From contig JARLIO010000036.1 in the NCBI GenBank assembly GCA_031291675.1, positions 1 to 64,000 on the forward strand: a stretch of DNA of 64,000 bases, read 5' to 3'. A program made the translations under genes and the position numbers. Positions 1 through 9,180 of the stretch are shown in pieces. This DNA comes from Azospirillaceae bacterium. GTDB lineage: Bacteria > Pseudomonadota > Alphaproteobacteria > Azospirillales > Azospirillaceae. The notes beneath the pieces were generated by a model, which was given only the letters and a program-made list of their open reading frames with translations, did no database searches and was not told where the DNA came from. Each line of letters starts with the position of its first letter. Position 1 is the stretch's first letter.

Positions 1-46
1 CGTCTTCCGTGCTGAATTTGGCAACAAAATCGAGAAGTCCGGCCAT
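1..46 (-). CDS. 5' end of a possible IS1595-like transposase (partial)
   Basis: An ATG on the minus strand at 46 opens a reading frame that leaves the window after 15 codons, reading MAGLLDFVAKFSTED. A purine-rich stretch (GGGGTGAAGCG) precedes the start. Short N-termini of this style, a hydrophobic start followed by a phrase like F-x-T/D-E-D, are common at the start of IS1595-family transposases, ahead of their zinc ribbon. Only 15 residues are visible, so the family is a guess. The position fits, because the gene to the right looks cut at its 5' end as if by an insertion. Confidence 0.3.
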   Translation of the reverse strand, partial: MAGLLDFVAKFSTED

Positions 47-171
47 CGCTTCACCCCATCAGCAACAGACAGATTCTACTCCAAGGCGAGCCTAGCGCCT
101 AGAACATTTCGCGAACCTGCGCTACCCAGATAGGGAGAATCTGCCATTTTGATTCATCATTCTATAACCAA

Positions 172-1230
172 TTGGATGAGCGTAGTGGATTGGCGTCAAT
201 CTATCTTCGGGTCGCCGGACTGGGCTGGGTCGGTGTCGATATCTTCTTCGTTCTTTCCGGTTATTTGATATCCGCCATTCTGCTGGCGCCGGGACGGGAA
301 AATCGCCTGTCCTATCCGGTTTTTCTGGTCCGGCGAGCCATCCGTCTTTTGCCGGCCTATTATGTCTGTATCGGCGTCGTCGGCGTTCTGGCCTTGATCC
401 TGACTCCGGACAGCAAAGTCGTCAGAGATCAACCCTGGCTGTGGCTGCTGAGTTCCGATATTCTGTCATGCTTTATCGACCGGGGTGGCGCGGCCGATGC
501 GAATTTCCTGCTTCTCCATTTCTGGAGTCTTGCCGTGGAGTGGCATTTTTATATTCTGGCGCCTTTGTTGTTGAGGACCCGCCACAAGATCGCGATTGCG
601 CTGGTCCTGATTGCCGTTGCCGTTCTCACCCGATTGGTGTTTATCGCATTGGGTCTTTCGGATAATGCGACCTATTCGTTCACGTTGTGTCGAATCGATT
701 CATTCGCGTTTGGCTATTTGGTGGCAACCGCCCGGCCGGCCTGGATCCAGGGCCGGGAAGGGCTCGCCGCCTTTGCCGGAATTGTCCTGTTCGCGAGTAT
801 CATGACTGGTATTGGCGTTTCGAGTGAAAATATTGGGCCGGTGGCGTTCAAAAAAATGGTCTGGGTTCAGTCGATCGGGTACAGTCTGATTGCGGCGTCC
901 ATTGCTCTGATATTGCAAGGTATTATTGCGCGTCAGGACCATTTCATGGTCAGGCGTTTTCTGGAAGCCCGGCCCCTGTTGATGATTGGACGGGCCAGCT
1001 ATAGCGTCTATCTCTGGCATCTCGTGTTCATGCCGATCACGGTCAGAATGGCACGGGGCACTTTTGCCGATCCCGTGCATCAATTGCTGATGCAGTTCGG
1101 GCTGGGTGTTCCTTTGGCTTTTGGCCTGGGATTCTTATCCTACTGGCTTTTCGAGCGTTCCCTTGAATTCCTGAGGACGGCCCGCTTTACCGCGCTTTCA
1201 AAATTGGCGATCGGCCGCGCGGCGCCGTAG
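172..1230 (+). CDS. Acyltransferase 3 family membrane protein, 5'-truncated
   Basis: This is an integral membrane O-acyltransferase of the OafA/acyltransferase-3 type, a family that acylates surface sugars. The motif GWVGVDIFFVLSGYLI near residue 17 and the run of hydrophobic helices to the end are characteristic. The family normally begins about 40 residues earlier, with an R-x-x-x-LRGxA helix carrying the catalytic His. Here that helix is absent. The only start in frame is a TTG at 172 with no clear ribosome-binding site, and an in-frame stop lies at about 100. The open frame upstream of the TTG still encodes a CHF that could be the remnant of the His motif. The gene is probably a nonfunctional remnant cut by whatever lies to its left. 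The next gene is an intact paralogue. Confidence 0.75.
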   Translation: MDERSGLASIYLRVAGLGWVGVDIFFVLSGYLISAILLAPGRENRLSYPVFLVRRAIRLLPAYYVCIGVVGVLALILTPDSKVVRDQPWLWLLSSDILSCFIDRGGAADANFLLLHFWSLAVEWHFYILAPLLLRTRHKIAIALVLIAVAVLTRLVFIALGLSDNATYSFTLCRIDSFAFGYLVATARPAWIQGREGLAAFAGIVLFASIMTGIGVSSENIGPVAFKKMVWVQSIGYSLIAASIALILQGIIARQDHFMVRRFLEARPLLMIGRASYSVYLWHLVFMPITVRMARGTFADPVHQLLMQFGLGVPLAFGLGFLSYWLFERSLEFLRTARFTALSKLAIGRAAP

Positions 1231-1312
1231 CCGGTTTGCGGATGCGGCACCTGTTCATCCGGGCATCTTTTCATCGTGATCGTCGCGCACTGCCACCTTT
1301 TAAAGGACCGTC

Positions 1313-2509
1313 ATGAACGAGGCTGTTTCGAAAAACCAGGAAATCGAGGTGCTGCGCGGCATTGCCGTGTTGTTCGTGTTGTTTCAGCATTATTTAGACC
1401 GCCTGCCGGCACCGGACGGATACCGAGCCATCTTTCGTCACGCTGCGTTTTACGGCGGCGTTGATTTGTTTTTTGCCATTTCCGGTTTCGTCATCACCCG
1501 TTCCCTGTTGCGGCACGCCGCCGTGACCCTGGACGGGGGATCGGCGGGACGGATAAGCCCGCTCCATTGGCGCGCTTTCATGGTGCGGCGGCTGTTTCGG
1601 CTGGTTCCGGCGGCGTGGTTCTGGCTGGTGATGTCGGTTGTCCTGGCACCGCTTCTCACCAGCCATTCCCCCAGCGATGTTGCGCTGGTGATCAATGGCG
1701 CCCTGGCCGGCGCCTTTGGCGTTGCCAATTTCTTCTGGCGTTACTGCCTGTTCCATCACCAGATTGGCACCGTCTGCTCCAATCCCGATATTAATGGGGT
1801 GTTGTGGAGCCTGGCGACCGAAATTCAATTTTATCTGATTTTCGCGACGCTTTTGCTGGTGGTGCCGCTGCGCCGGCTGGCCCTCATTCTGCTGGGTTTC
1901 GCGCTGGCCTGGTCGGTGTATTTTACCGCCACCATGTTCTCCCTCAGTTGGGTGCTGCGACCCCAGGCCATGATCCTTGGGATTGGCGCGGCGTGCGTGA
2001 TGGAAGGTCGGATCGTCCCGCCGACCGGGTTTTCCCGTGTCTTCGACAGCGCTGCCGTCCGTTTCGTGGTCCTGATCGCCGGGCTTCTTGGCATCGTGCT
2101 GCCGCCGGCCCAGGTCGCTACAGCACCCCTTGCCGTGATGGCCGTGTCTGGTGGTGTTCTGGTCCTGGTCGCGTCACGGCGGGCAACCTGGTCCCGGACC
2201 CTGTGGGGCCGCGGTCTGGCCTTTGTTGGCGGCTGCTCCTATTCCCTGTATCTTTGCCATGCTTTCGTCTTTCTGGGGTTGCGCGAACTGTTGACCCGGT
2301 TCGGGCCGACCGGGCTGGCGGATTCCCATGAGCTTCTGGTTTTCTGCCTGGTCTTTCCCGTCGCCGTGGCCGGTGCGATCGGGTTGGCCCATGCCTCCCA
2401 TGTCGTTCTGGAACGGCCGTTCAAGCGGAAGGGACAACAGATTGCCCTTGCCCTGCTGGCCCGTCACCAGGACCCTCAGCGTGTTGCACAGATGACCCTG
2501 TCTGGATAA
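1313..2509 (+). CDS. Acyltransferase 3 (OafA/YrhL-type) membrane protein
   Basis: A full-length acyltransferase-3 protein of 398 residues. It has the N-terminal signature IEVLRGIAVLFVLFQHY (the His is the presumed catalytic residue), then YGGVDLFFAISGFVITRSLL, a basic loop VRRLFRLVPAAW, and about ten predicted membrane helices. Such enzymes use acyl-CoA to acylate exopolysaccharide, O-antigen or other envelope glycans; the acceptor here is unknown. It lies 82 bases downstream of the truncated paralogue and was probably once co-transcribed with it. It converges with the VIT gene, and no strong intrinsic terminator is visible in the 89 bases between them. Confidence 0.9.
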   Translation: MNEAVSKNQEIEVLRGIAVLFVLFQHYLDRLPAPDGYRAIFRHAAFYGGVDLFFAISGFVITRSLLRHAAVTLDGGSAGRISPLHWRAFMVRRLFRLVPAAWFWLVMSVVLAPLLTSHSPSDVALVINGALAGAFGVANFFWRYCLFHHQIGTVCSNPDINGVLWSLATEIQFYLIFATLLLVVPLRRLALILLGFALAWSVYFTATMFSLSWVLRPQAMILGIGAACVMEGRIVPPTGFSRVFDSAAVRFVVLIAGLLGIVLPPAQVATAPLAVMAVSGGVLVLVASRRATWSRTLWGRGLAFVGGCSYSLYLCHAFVFLGLRELLTRFGPTGLADSHELLVFCLVFPVAVAGAIGLAHASHVVLERPFKRKGQQIALALLARHQDPQRVAQMTLSG

Positions 2510-2598
2510 GCAAGAGAGAAGCGGGCACCATCCTCCGAGGTCGAAGGCCAGAAAAGCCCTGATCTCGCTAAAAAGAGGGTCCAGGGATTTCCCACGCA

Positions 2599-3318
2599 TC
2601 AGACGAGAGCGCCAAACACCGACCCCACCGCCGCGGTAACCGCCATGGCTATTGTGCCCCAGAACAGGACCCGGCGTGCGGCCGGAACCAGCCTCGCCCC
2701 GCCGACATGGGCCGCCAAAGCCCCCAATACCGCCAGGAGCAACAGTGACGAGATCCCAACGGCCGGTATCAAGGCCGTAACGGGCACGAACGCCGACATC
2801 AGCAGCGGCATCATCGCGCCGCCCGAAAAGCTCGCCGCGGAGGACAACGCCGCCTGCACGGGGCGCGCCCGCAGCGCCTCGGTCAGGCCAAGTTCGTCGC
2901 GGGCATGCGCGCCCAGCGCGTCGTGCTTCATCAAGGACCGGGCCACCTGTGTCGCGAGCCCGGGCTCCAGGCCGCGGCGGACATAGATGGCCGCCAGCTC
3001 TATTTGCTCGCCGGCATTGTCGTCCGCCAGTTCCGCCCGTTCCTTCGCCAGGTCGGCGTTCTCGATATCCTCCTGGGAATGGACGGACACGAATTCGCCC
3101 GCGGCCATCGACACAGCCCCGGCGGTCAGGCCCGATACCCCGGCGATCAGAATGGCGCCGTGCGTGCCATGTGCCGCCGCGACACCCAGCACCAGGCTGG
3201 ATGTCGACAAGATGCCGTCATTGGCACCCAGCACCGCGGCGCGCAACCAGCCGCTGCTGCCCATCCGGTGATGCTCCGGCACGGGGTTCGCCATGCGCGC
3301 GATCGCTCTCCGGGTCAC
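2599..3318 (-). CDS. VIT1/CCC1-family Fe/Mn transporter
   Basis: A 239-residue membrane protein of the VIT1/CCC1 family, which moves Fe2+ or Mn2+ across membranes. The N-terminal block HHRMGSSGWLRAAVLGANDG and the following SLVLGVAAA match the first helix of the family. A cytosolic Glu-rich stretch (QEDIENADLAKERAELADD) matches the metal-binding helices, and three C-terminal helices follow. The start codon overlaps the stop of the Mg2+ ATPase gene by 4 bases (ATGA), so the two are translationally coupled and likely act together in divalent-cation homeostasis. Substrate preference cannot be read from sequence alone. Confidence 0.9.
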   Translation of the reverse strand: MTRRAIARMANPVPEHHRMGSSGWLRAAVLGANDGILSTSSLVLGVAAAHGTHGAILIAGVSGLTAGAVSMAAGEFVSVHSQEDIENADLAKERAELADDNAGEQIELAAIYVRRGLEPGLATQVARSLMKHDALGAHARDELGLTEALRARPVQAALSSAASFSGGAMMPLLMSAFVPVTALIPAVGISSLLLLAVLGALAAHVGGARLVPAARRVLFWGTIAMAVTAAVGSVFGALV

Positions 3319-5879
3319 CGGGGCACCAGCCGGGACCGGCCGATCGTATGGTAGAACACGGTCTTGGACAGCTCAACCAGACCCAGATAGGCCAGCGTGG
3401 TCGCGATCAGAAAGGCGAAGAACAGGGGCGGCGGTGGCGTAAAGCCGAACCAGGGACCGATCGGTGACAATGGCAGTGCCAGCGCCAAAACCACCGCGCC
3501 AATCGTCGCGCCCACCAGGAAGCGGTTTGGCCGGCTGCGCCACGCCGCGCGCCGGGTGCGGATGCAGAACACCACCAGCGCCTGGGTCGTCATCGATTCG
3601 ATGAACCATCCGGTCTGAAACAGCGCCGGCCCGGCGCCGAACAAGTGCAGCAACGCGTAGAACGTGACGAAATCGAAAATCGAGCTGATGGGCCCGAACA
3701 CCAGCATGAAGCGCTGGATCAATCTGACGTCCCAGGCAACCGGACCGGTGATCGCTTCGGCATCCACGCTGTCAAACGGGATCGCCACTTCGGACACGTT
3801 GTAGATCAGGTTGTTCAGCAGGATCTGGATCGGCAGCATCGGCAGGAACGGCAGGATCAGGGCGGCCCCCGCCATGCTGAACATGTTGCCAAAATTGGAG
3901 CTGGCGCCCATCAGAACATATTTCGATACGTTCAGCACCGTGCCGCGTCCCGCCACGATCGCCCGTCGGACAACCACCAGATCATGGTCGAGCAGGATCA
4001 GGTCCGCCGCCGCCCGGGCGACGTCGGCGGCGCCATCGACCGAGATGCCGACATCGGCCGCATGCAGCGCCGGCGCGTCATTGATCCCGTCGCCCAGGAA
4101 GCCGACGACGTGGCCGCGCTGTTTCAACGCCAGCAGCACCCGATGTTTCTGCTGCGGGTTGACCCGGCAGAACAGGTTGACCCACGGCAGGGCACCGATC
4201 AGCGCCTCCGGCGACATCCGCTCCAACTGGGTACCTTCCAGAACCCCGGTGACCGTCACGCCGATCTCCTTGAAGACATGGCGGCTCACCTGTTCGTTGT
4301 CGCCGGTCAGCACCTTCACCGCGACGCCGGCGGCGGCCATGGCGCGGATCGTCTCGCCGGCGCTCGCCTTCGGCGGATCGAGAAACACGGCAAAGCCCGA
4401 GAACACCAGGTCCGTCTCGTCGCAGACCGCGGCCGTCATGTGGCCGGCATCCATCACCCGGCTCGCGACACCCAAGGCTCGGAAGCCTTCGGCGCCAAGC
4501 CCTTCCAGCGTGACCTCGAAAGCGCGGCGGGCTTCGGCGTCCAGGGGCACCAGCGCACCATCCTGCTTGTGATATCCCGACAGGCGCAGCACGTCCTCCG
4601 GCGCGCCCTTCACGATCAAGCGCCGCTCGCCCGCGTGTTCGACCAGCACCGAGACGCGCCGGCGTTCGAAATCGAACGGGACCTCGTCGATCTTGCGCCA
4701 CGTCGCGATATCGAACGGTCGGGCGTTGACGATCGCGTCATCGAGCGGACTCTTCATCCCGCTCTCGAACCGGCTGTTGATGCAGGCGTCGGCATAGGTG
4801 TCGTCGCAGGAGGCGCCGTGTCCGTCGATGGTGCGGACCAGACTGATCTTGCCCTCGGTCAGCGTCCCGGTCTTGTCGGTGCACAGCATGTCCATCGCAC
4901 CCAGGTCGTGGATCGCCGAAAGGCGTTTGACGATCACGCGACGCTTGGACATCTGCAGCGCCGACCGGGCCAGCGTCACCGTCACGATCATCGGCAGCAG
5001 CTCCGGGGTCAGCCCCACCGCCAGCGCCACCGCGAACATCAGCGATTCCAGCAAGGGCCGATTGAACCACAGGTTGATCAGCAGGACGAACAGCACCATA
5101 AAGACGGTGAGGCGCATGATCAGAATGCCGAATTTCCGGATGCCGACGGTGAACGCCGTCGCGGGCGGCTTCTCGGCGAGGGACACCGCCAATTGACCCA
5201 GTGCCGTCCGGGCCCCGGTGAAGCAGACGAGGACCACCGCCGTGCCGCTGATGACAGACGTGCCGGCGAACACCGCGTTGGACGCGCCGGTCGCCGCCTC
5301 GGCTCCCGACGCGGTCGCCCCGGCCAGCTTCTCGACCGGATAGGGCTCGCCGGTCAGCAGCGCCTGGTTCACATACAGATCACGGCTCTCCAGCAAGCGG
5401 CAGTCCGCCGGCACCAGGTCGCCCGCGATCAACTCGACGACATCGCCGGGCACAAGCTGGTCCATGGGAATCGATACGGTCTTGCCGTCGCGGCGCACGC
5501 TGGCCTGCACCGCGACCGAACGGCGTAGCGCCTCGACGGCACTTTGCGCCCGCGCCTCCTGGACGAAGTCGAAGGTGACGCTCAGCAGCACGATCGACGC
5601 GATGATCACGAAGCTCGCCACGTCGCCTGTTGCCGCCGATAGCGCGCTTGCCAGCAGCAGGATGATGATCAGCGGATTGCGGAATCGCGCCAGGAACTGG
5701 AGCACCAGGGGGGTTTGCTTGTCGGCCGCCGCGTCGTTCGCCCCGTATTTCGCCCGGTTCGCCCGCGCGGTGCCGGTGTCCAGCCCCGCGGGCGTGGTTT
5801 CGAGTGCCGTGAGAAGCCGCGCTGTGGGCGCTTGCCAGATCTCTTCCGGACGGAGCGAATTCGGTGCGAGGTTTGCCAT
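3315..5879 (-). CDS. mgtA: Magnesium-translocating P-type ATPase
   Basis: A P3B-type ATPase of 854 residues that imports Mg2+ across the inner membrane. Visible motifs, in order, are the actuator loop LLTGEP, the membrane sequence VGLTPELLPMIV, the phosphorylation site CTDKTGTLTEG, the nucleotide-domain phrase VKGAPEDVL, and the hinge GDGINDAPAL. The C-terminal helices are typical of MgtA/MgtB. Length is slightly below the ~900 residues of enterobacterial MgtA because the N-terminal tail is short. It is the first intact gene of a two-gene unit with the VIT transporter. The start lies 3 bases after the stop of a decayed pstB fragment. No Mg2+-sensing leader could be recognised upstream. Confidence 0.95.
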   Translation of the reverse strand: MANLAPNSLRPEEIWQAPTARLLTALETTPAGLDTGTARANRAKYGANDAAADKQTPLVLQFLARFRNPLIIILLLASALSAATGDVASFVIIASIVLLSVTFDFVQEARAQSAVEALRRSVAVQASVRRDGKTVSIPMDQLVPGDVVELIAGDLVPADCRLLESRDLYVNQALLTGEPYPVEKLAGATASGAEAATGASNAVFAGTSVISGTAVVLVCFTGARTALGQLAVSLAEKPPATAFTVGIRKFGILIMRLTVFMVLFVLLINLWFNRPLLESLMFAVALAVGLTPELLPMIVTVTLARSALQMSKRRVIVKRLSAIHDLGAMDMLCTDKTGTLTEGKISLVRTIDGHGASCDDTYADACINSRFESGMKSPLDDAIVNARPFDIATWRKIDEVPFDFERRRVSVLVEHAGERRLIVKGAPEDVLRLSGYHKQDGALVPLDAEARRAFEVTLEGLGAEGFRALGVASRVMDAGHMTAAVCDETDLVFSGFAVFLDPPKASAGETIRAMAAAGVAVKVLTGDNEQVSRHVFKEIGVTVTGVLEGTQLERMSPEALIGALPWVNLFCRVNPQQKHRVLLALKQRGHVVGFLGDGINDAPALHAADVGISVDGAADVARAAADLILLDHDLVVVRRAIVAGRGTVLNVSKYVLMGASSNFGNMFSMAGAALILPFLPMLPIQILLNNLIYNVSEVAIPFDSVDAEAITGPVAWDVRLIQRFMLVFGPISSIFDFVTFYALLHLFGAGPALFQTGWFIESMTTQALVVFCIRTRRAAWRSRPNRFLVGATIGAVVLALALPLSPIGPWFGFTPPPPLFFAFLIATTLAYLGLVELSKTVFYHTIGRSRLVPR

Positions 5880-5882
5880 CGG

Positions 5883-6344
5883 TCAGACCAGCCAGCCCGT
5901 GATCGTGTGCCGGGCCCGCGGTGGCTGCGGTGATGTGAACAGCAGTTCGGTCGACGCGGCCTCAATCCTTTCGCCCCGGTCGGGGAACGCCACCGGGTCC
6001 GGGCATTGCGCCGCCGGCTGCGGATCGCAGGTCACCAGCATGATCGTGGCTGTCTTTTCCAACGCATCGATCAGATCCTTGACCGCGATCAGGCTCACCG
6101 GTTCGAGCGCCACTATCGGTTCGTCCATCAGCGCGACACGGACCCGCGTCGCCGCGTCGGCGTCGGACAGGGGCGGGTGCCGCCATAGTCCGCGTGCGGC
6201 GTTCTTGTCGCTCGACATTGGGAAACTCCTGGTCTCCTGGAACACCATGCCGGCCGGGCTGCGCCGTCGCGCCCGGGTGACTTGGGGCCCCGTGATATTG
6301 TCTTCGTCCATCCGTGCCGTTCCATGGACAATGCCAGGATGCAC
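5883..6344 (-). pseudogene. Decayed phosphate ABC transporter ATPase (pstB remnant)
   Basis: The 153-residue frame carries pieces of PstB in the right order. GMVFQETRSFPMS matches the Q-loop region, LMDEPIVALEPVS matches Walker B plus D-loop (normally LMDEPTSALDPIS), and TIMLVTCDPQPAAQCPD matches the H-loop, with Cys in place of the switch His. LLFTSPQ...ITGWLV matches the PstB C-terminus. The Walker A region and roughly 70-80 residues containing the LSGGQ signature are missing, so it cannot be a working ATPase. The nominal start is a GTG without a good ribosome-binding site, and an in-frame stop lies about 20 codons upstream. It abuts mgtA on the same strand and may only provide its leader. 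Nothing convincing was seen in 6345-6491. Confidence 0.6.
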
Positions 6345-6491
6345 GCGGGCGTGCGATCGCGGCAGCTTCGGAAAATACGCAGCCTATGGATCGTCGCCGG
6401 ATGCGCTTCAAGCCGGGATCCTCATCCTGGCGTTTCCCTTTCGGGAGCATCGAGAGGCCGCCAAGCGATGATGGACGGCGCGATCGCACAA

Positions 6492-6893
6492 TCAGGGCGA
6501 CAGAGCCTCGATGATCCGGCATTCGGCAACAGTGCCGCGGCGGCACTGATCGATCATGCTGTCGAGTTCCCGACGCAAGGCATGCAAATCCGCGATCTTT
6601 CGATCGACCTCGGCCCGATGTTCCTTCGCGATGGCATCGACGGCTTCGCAAGAACGATCGCGTTGGTCCGCCAGGTCTAGTAATGCGCGAATCTGGTCGA
6701 GAGAGAAGCCGAGATCGCGTGAGCGCCGGATGAAGCTCAGCCGACTGAGGTGTTCGGGTCCGTAGGCGCGGTAATTTCCGGCTGTCCGAGCCGGCGCCGG
6801 GAGGAGCTTGATCCGTTCATAGTAGCGAACGGTCTCGACCTTGGTGTTTGTCCTGCGCGCCAACGCGCCGATCGCCAGAAAACCGTCCACCAT
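6492..6893 (-). CDS. MerR-family heavy-metal-responsive regulator (ZntR/CadR/PbrR type)
   Basis: The protein is 133 residues from the ATG at 6893, chosen because the operator lies immediately upstream; the longer open frame would run into the divergent ATPase gene. The N-terminal winged helix has IGALARRTNTKVETVRYYER, followed by GYRAYG-like and LxFIRRSRDLGFSLDQI segments and a long dimerisation helix. Cys82, Cys117 and Cys125 fall where ZntR, CadR and PbrR place their metal ligands, and the end reads CRIIEAL. It should bind the divergent promoter at 6898-6928 and activate the neighbouring ATPase on Zn, Cd or Pb stress. Which metal is sensed is not determinable by eye. Confidence 0.9.
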   Translation of the reverse strand: MVDGFLAIGALARRTNTKVETVRYYERIKLLPAPARTAGNYRAYGPEHLSRLSFIRRSRDLGFSLDQIRALLDLADQRDRSCEAVDAIAKEHRAEVDRKIADLHALRRELDSMIDQCRRGTVAECRIIEALSP

Positions 6894-6897
6894 GCCC

Positions 6898-6928
6898 TTG
6901 ACCCTGTAGTCGCTATAGGGTCCATATG
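6898..6928 (+). promoter_or_regulatory. MerR-type promoter/operator for the metal ATPase
   Basis: A -35 box TTGACC at 6898-6903 is followed by a near-perfect dyad, ACCCTGTAG-TCG-CTATAGGGT (6901-6921, one mismatch). A weak -10 (CATATG) lies at about 6923-6928, giving a 19-base spacer. An over-long spacer spanned by a dyad is the hallmark of MerR-activated promoters. It lies between the merR-like start at 6893 and the ATPase start at 6961. Confidence 0.85.
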
Positions 6929-6960
6929 GGTCGTCATGTCGAACGTGTCGAGGTGATGAA

Positions 6961-9090
6961 GTGGCCGCCAGCCTATTGAAATTGCGTATCGCGGGAATGG
7001 ATTGCGGCGCCTGCGCGGTGAAGATTGAAAACGCGATGAAGCGTCTGCCGGGCGTCAGGGACATCGATGTCAGCTATGGACTTCAATCTCTCTCGCTCGT
7101 GGTCGACGAGGATCGCACCTCTCTCGACACGATCGCAGCCAAGATCTCGGCGCTGGGCTTCACGTCCGTCGTCTCGAGCGGAACGACCGCGGAGGGTGGA
7201 CATCGTGATCGCGATGCGGCGGAAGGCGTCTGGTGGTGGTCGTCAAAAGGACGGCTGGTCATCGGCACCGGCATCCTCCTGGCGCTCTCTTTCGTCATTT
7301 CGCACGTTGAGCCGGGATGGTCGCACGGGGCATATATCGCCGCGACGCTGGTCGGCCTTATCCCAATCGGCCGACGGGCCTTGGCCGGAGCGGTCTCGGG
7401 CACGCCGTTCGGCATCGAGACATTGATGTCGATCGCGGCCGTCGGAGCCGTCGCGATCGGCCAGTCGGGAGAGGCCGCCATTGTCGTGTTCCTGTTCGCG
7501 ATGGGCGAACTCCTGGAGGGGGTTGCCGCTGGCCGGGCCCGCACCGGCATCAGGGCGCTGGTCGACCTGGTGCCGCGTACGGCGCGTCGGCAACGCGGCT
7601 CCGACATCGAGACGGTACCTGTCGAGGCTCTCGCCATCGGCGACCTCGTGTTGCTCCGCCCAGGCGATCGAATGCCTTCGGACGGTCAGGTCGTTGAGGG
7701 CGGGTCGGAGGTCAACGAAGCGCCAGTAACCGGAGAATCGATGCCCATCGCCAAGGAGCCCGGCTCGACGGTCCATGCCGGGAGCATCAATGCCAATGGC
7801 GAGTTGCGGGTCATGATCACCCGGACAGCCGCCGACAACACGATTGCCCGGATCATCGACATGGTCGAGCAAGCGCAGGGTTCGAAGGCGCCGACGGCGC
7901 GGTTCATCGACCGCTTCAGCCGCTGGTACACGCCGGCAGCCATGGCCGTGTCGGTGCTTGTCGTCCTCGTCCCTCCGCTGCTGTTCAGCGCCGATTGGTT
8001 CACGTGGGTCTATCGCGGGTTGGCCGTCCTGCTGATCGCCTGTCCCTGCGCGCTCGTCATCTCGACGCCTGCGGCCATTGCCTCGGGACTGGCGAGCGGC
8101 GCCCGGCGCGGCCTCCTCATCAAGGGCGGCGCGGCGTTGGAGACGCTCGGCAAGGTGAAGACGGTGGCCTTCGACAAGACCGGTACGCTGACCATGGGAC
8201 GCCCGCAAATCACCGACATCGTCGTGGTCGCGGGCATTGAGAGCGACGTCTTGGCGAAGGCCGCGGCCGTCGAGCGCGGTTCCAGCCATCCGCTTGGAGT
8301 GGCCATTGTCGGCGAGGCTGAACGGAGAAGCCTTGAGATCCCGAGGATCTTCGGCGGCAGCATTGCGACACCGGGCCAGGCGGTCATGGCCCGACTGAAG
8401 TCCGGCTTCGTCTCGGTCGGGTCACCTCGCCACGCGGCCGAGCGGAGCGTGGTACCGGAGGCAACCCGGAAGCAGATTGAAGAGCTCGAAGATCAAGGCA
8501 AGACCGTCGTGGTGGTCAGCGAGGGCAGGCACCTCGTCGGATTGATCGCGCTGCGTGACGAGCCGCGTCCGGACGCGGCCGAAGGCCTTACGAAGCTGCG
8601 CAGGCTGGGCGTTCGCCCCGTTATGCTGACGGGCGATAATGCGCGCACGGCGGCGGCTATCGGCAGCGTCCTCGGCATAGAGGCCAGAGCGCAACTGCTG
8701 CCGGATGCCAAGCTCGACGCGATCGCCGGCTACAGGGCCCACGGCCCGATCGCCATGGTCGGAGATGGTATCAACGATGCGCCCGCTCTCGCAGCGTCCT
8801 CGGTCGGCATCGCCATGGGGGGCGCCACGGATGTCGCGCTGGAGACCGCCGACGCTGCGCTCCTGAAGAACCGCGTGACCGGGGTCGCCGAATTGGTAGC
8901 CCTGTCGCGCGCGACCCTCACCAACATTTGGCAGAACATCATGCTCGCATTGGGCCTCAAGAGCGTGTTCCTCGTCACGACCTTGGCGGGCGCTACTCCA
9001 CTCTGGATGGCGATCCTGGCCGACACTGGGGCGACCGTGCTCGTCACCGCCAACGCTTTGCGGCTGCTGCGGTTCGAGCCGAAGCTATAA
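6961..9090 (+). CDS. zntA: Zn2+/Cd2+/Pb2+-exporting P1B-type ATPase
   Basis: A 709-residue soft-metal export ATPase. The N-terminal heavy-metal-associated domain has GMDCGACAVKIE (metal-binding Cys pair). The transport-site helix reads ACPCALVIS, which is the CPC motif, and the phosphorylation loop is DKTGTLTMG. The SSHPLG motif of P1B ATPases and GDGINDAPAL are present. The actuator loop is PVTGESMP. Together these place it in the ZntA/CadA (P1B-2) group rather than the copper group. The start is GTG. It is transcribed from the MerR-type promoter just upstream and followed by a small SMR-like gene. Confidence 0.93.
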   Translation: MAASLLKLRIAGMDCGACAVKIENAMKRLPGVRDIDVSYGLQSLSLVVDEDRTSLDTIAAKISALGFTSVVSSGTTAEGGHRDRDAAEGVWWWSSKGRLVIGTGILLALSFVISHVEPGWSHGAYIAATLVGLIPIGRRALAGAVSGTPFGIETLMSIAAVGAVAIGQSGEAAIVVFLFAMGELLEGVAAGRARTGIRALVDLVPRTARRQRGSDIETVPVEALAIGDLVLLRPGDRMPSDGQVVEGGSEVNEAPVTGESMPIAKEPGSTVHAGSINANGELRVMITRTAADNTIARIIDMVEQAQGSKAPTARFIDRFSRWYTPAAMAVSVLVVLVPPLLFSADWFTWVYRGLAVLLIACPCALVISTPAAIASGLASGARRGLLIKGGAALETLGKVKTVAFDKTGTLTMGRPQITDIVVVAGIESDVLAKAAAVERGSSHPLGVAIVGEAERRSLEIPRIFGGSIATPGQAVMARLKSGFVSVGSPRHAAERSVVPEATRKQIEELEDQGKTVVVVSEGRHLVGLIALRDEPRPDAAEGLTKLRRLGVRPVMLTGDNARTAAAIGSVLGIEARAQLLPDAKLDAIAGYRAHGPIAMVGDGINDAPALAASSVGIAMGGATDVALETADAALLKNRVTGVAELVALSRATLTNIWQNIMLALGLKSVFLVTTLAGATPLWMAILADTGATVLVTANALRLLRFEPKL

Positions 9091-9180
9091 CCCGCGTCGG
9101 TTGGACGCAGGGTGTTTTTAAGGTATTCGCGGCACAGGGCATGAAGACCTGGATTGTGTTTACTTTTATCGGGGGTTGAC

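Noticed and set aside
3645-5528. Long plus-strand open frame (627 codons) antisense to mgtA
   Set aside because: It mirrors the GC-rich third positions of mgtA, is rich in Arg/His/Gln/Asp without domains, and mgtA motifs are unambiguous on the other strand.
6894-7064. N-terminal extension of the MerR-type regulator
   Set aside because: It would run through the operator and into the zntA-like coding sequence; the family N-terminus starts at 6893.
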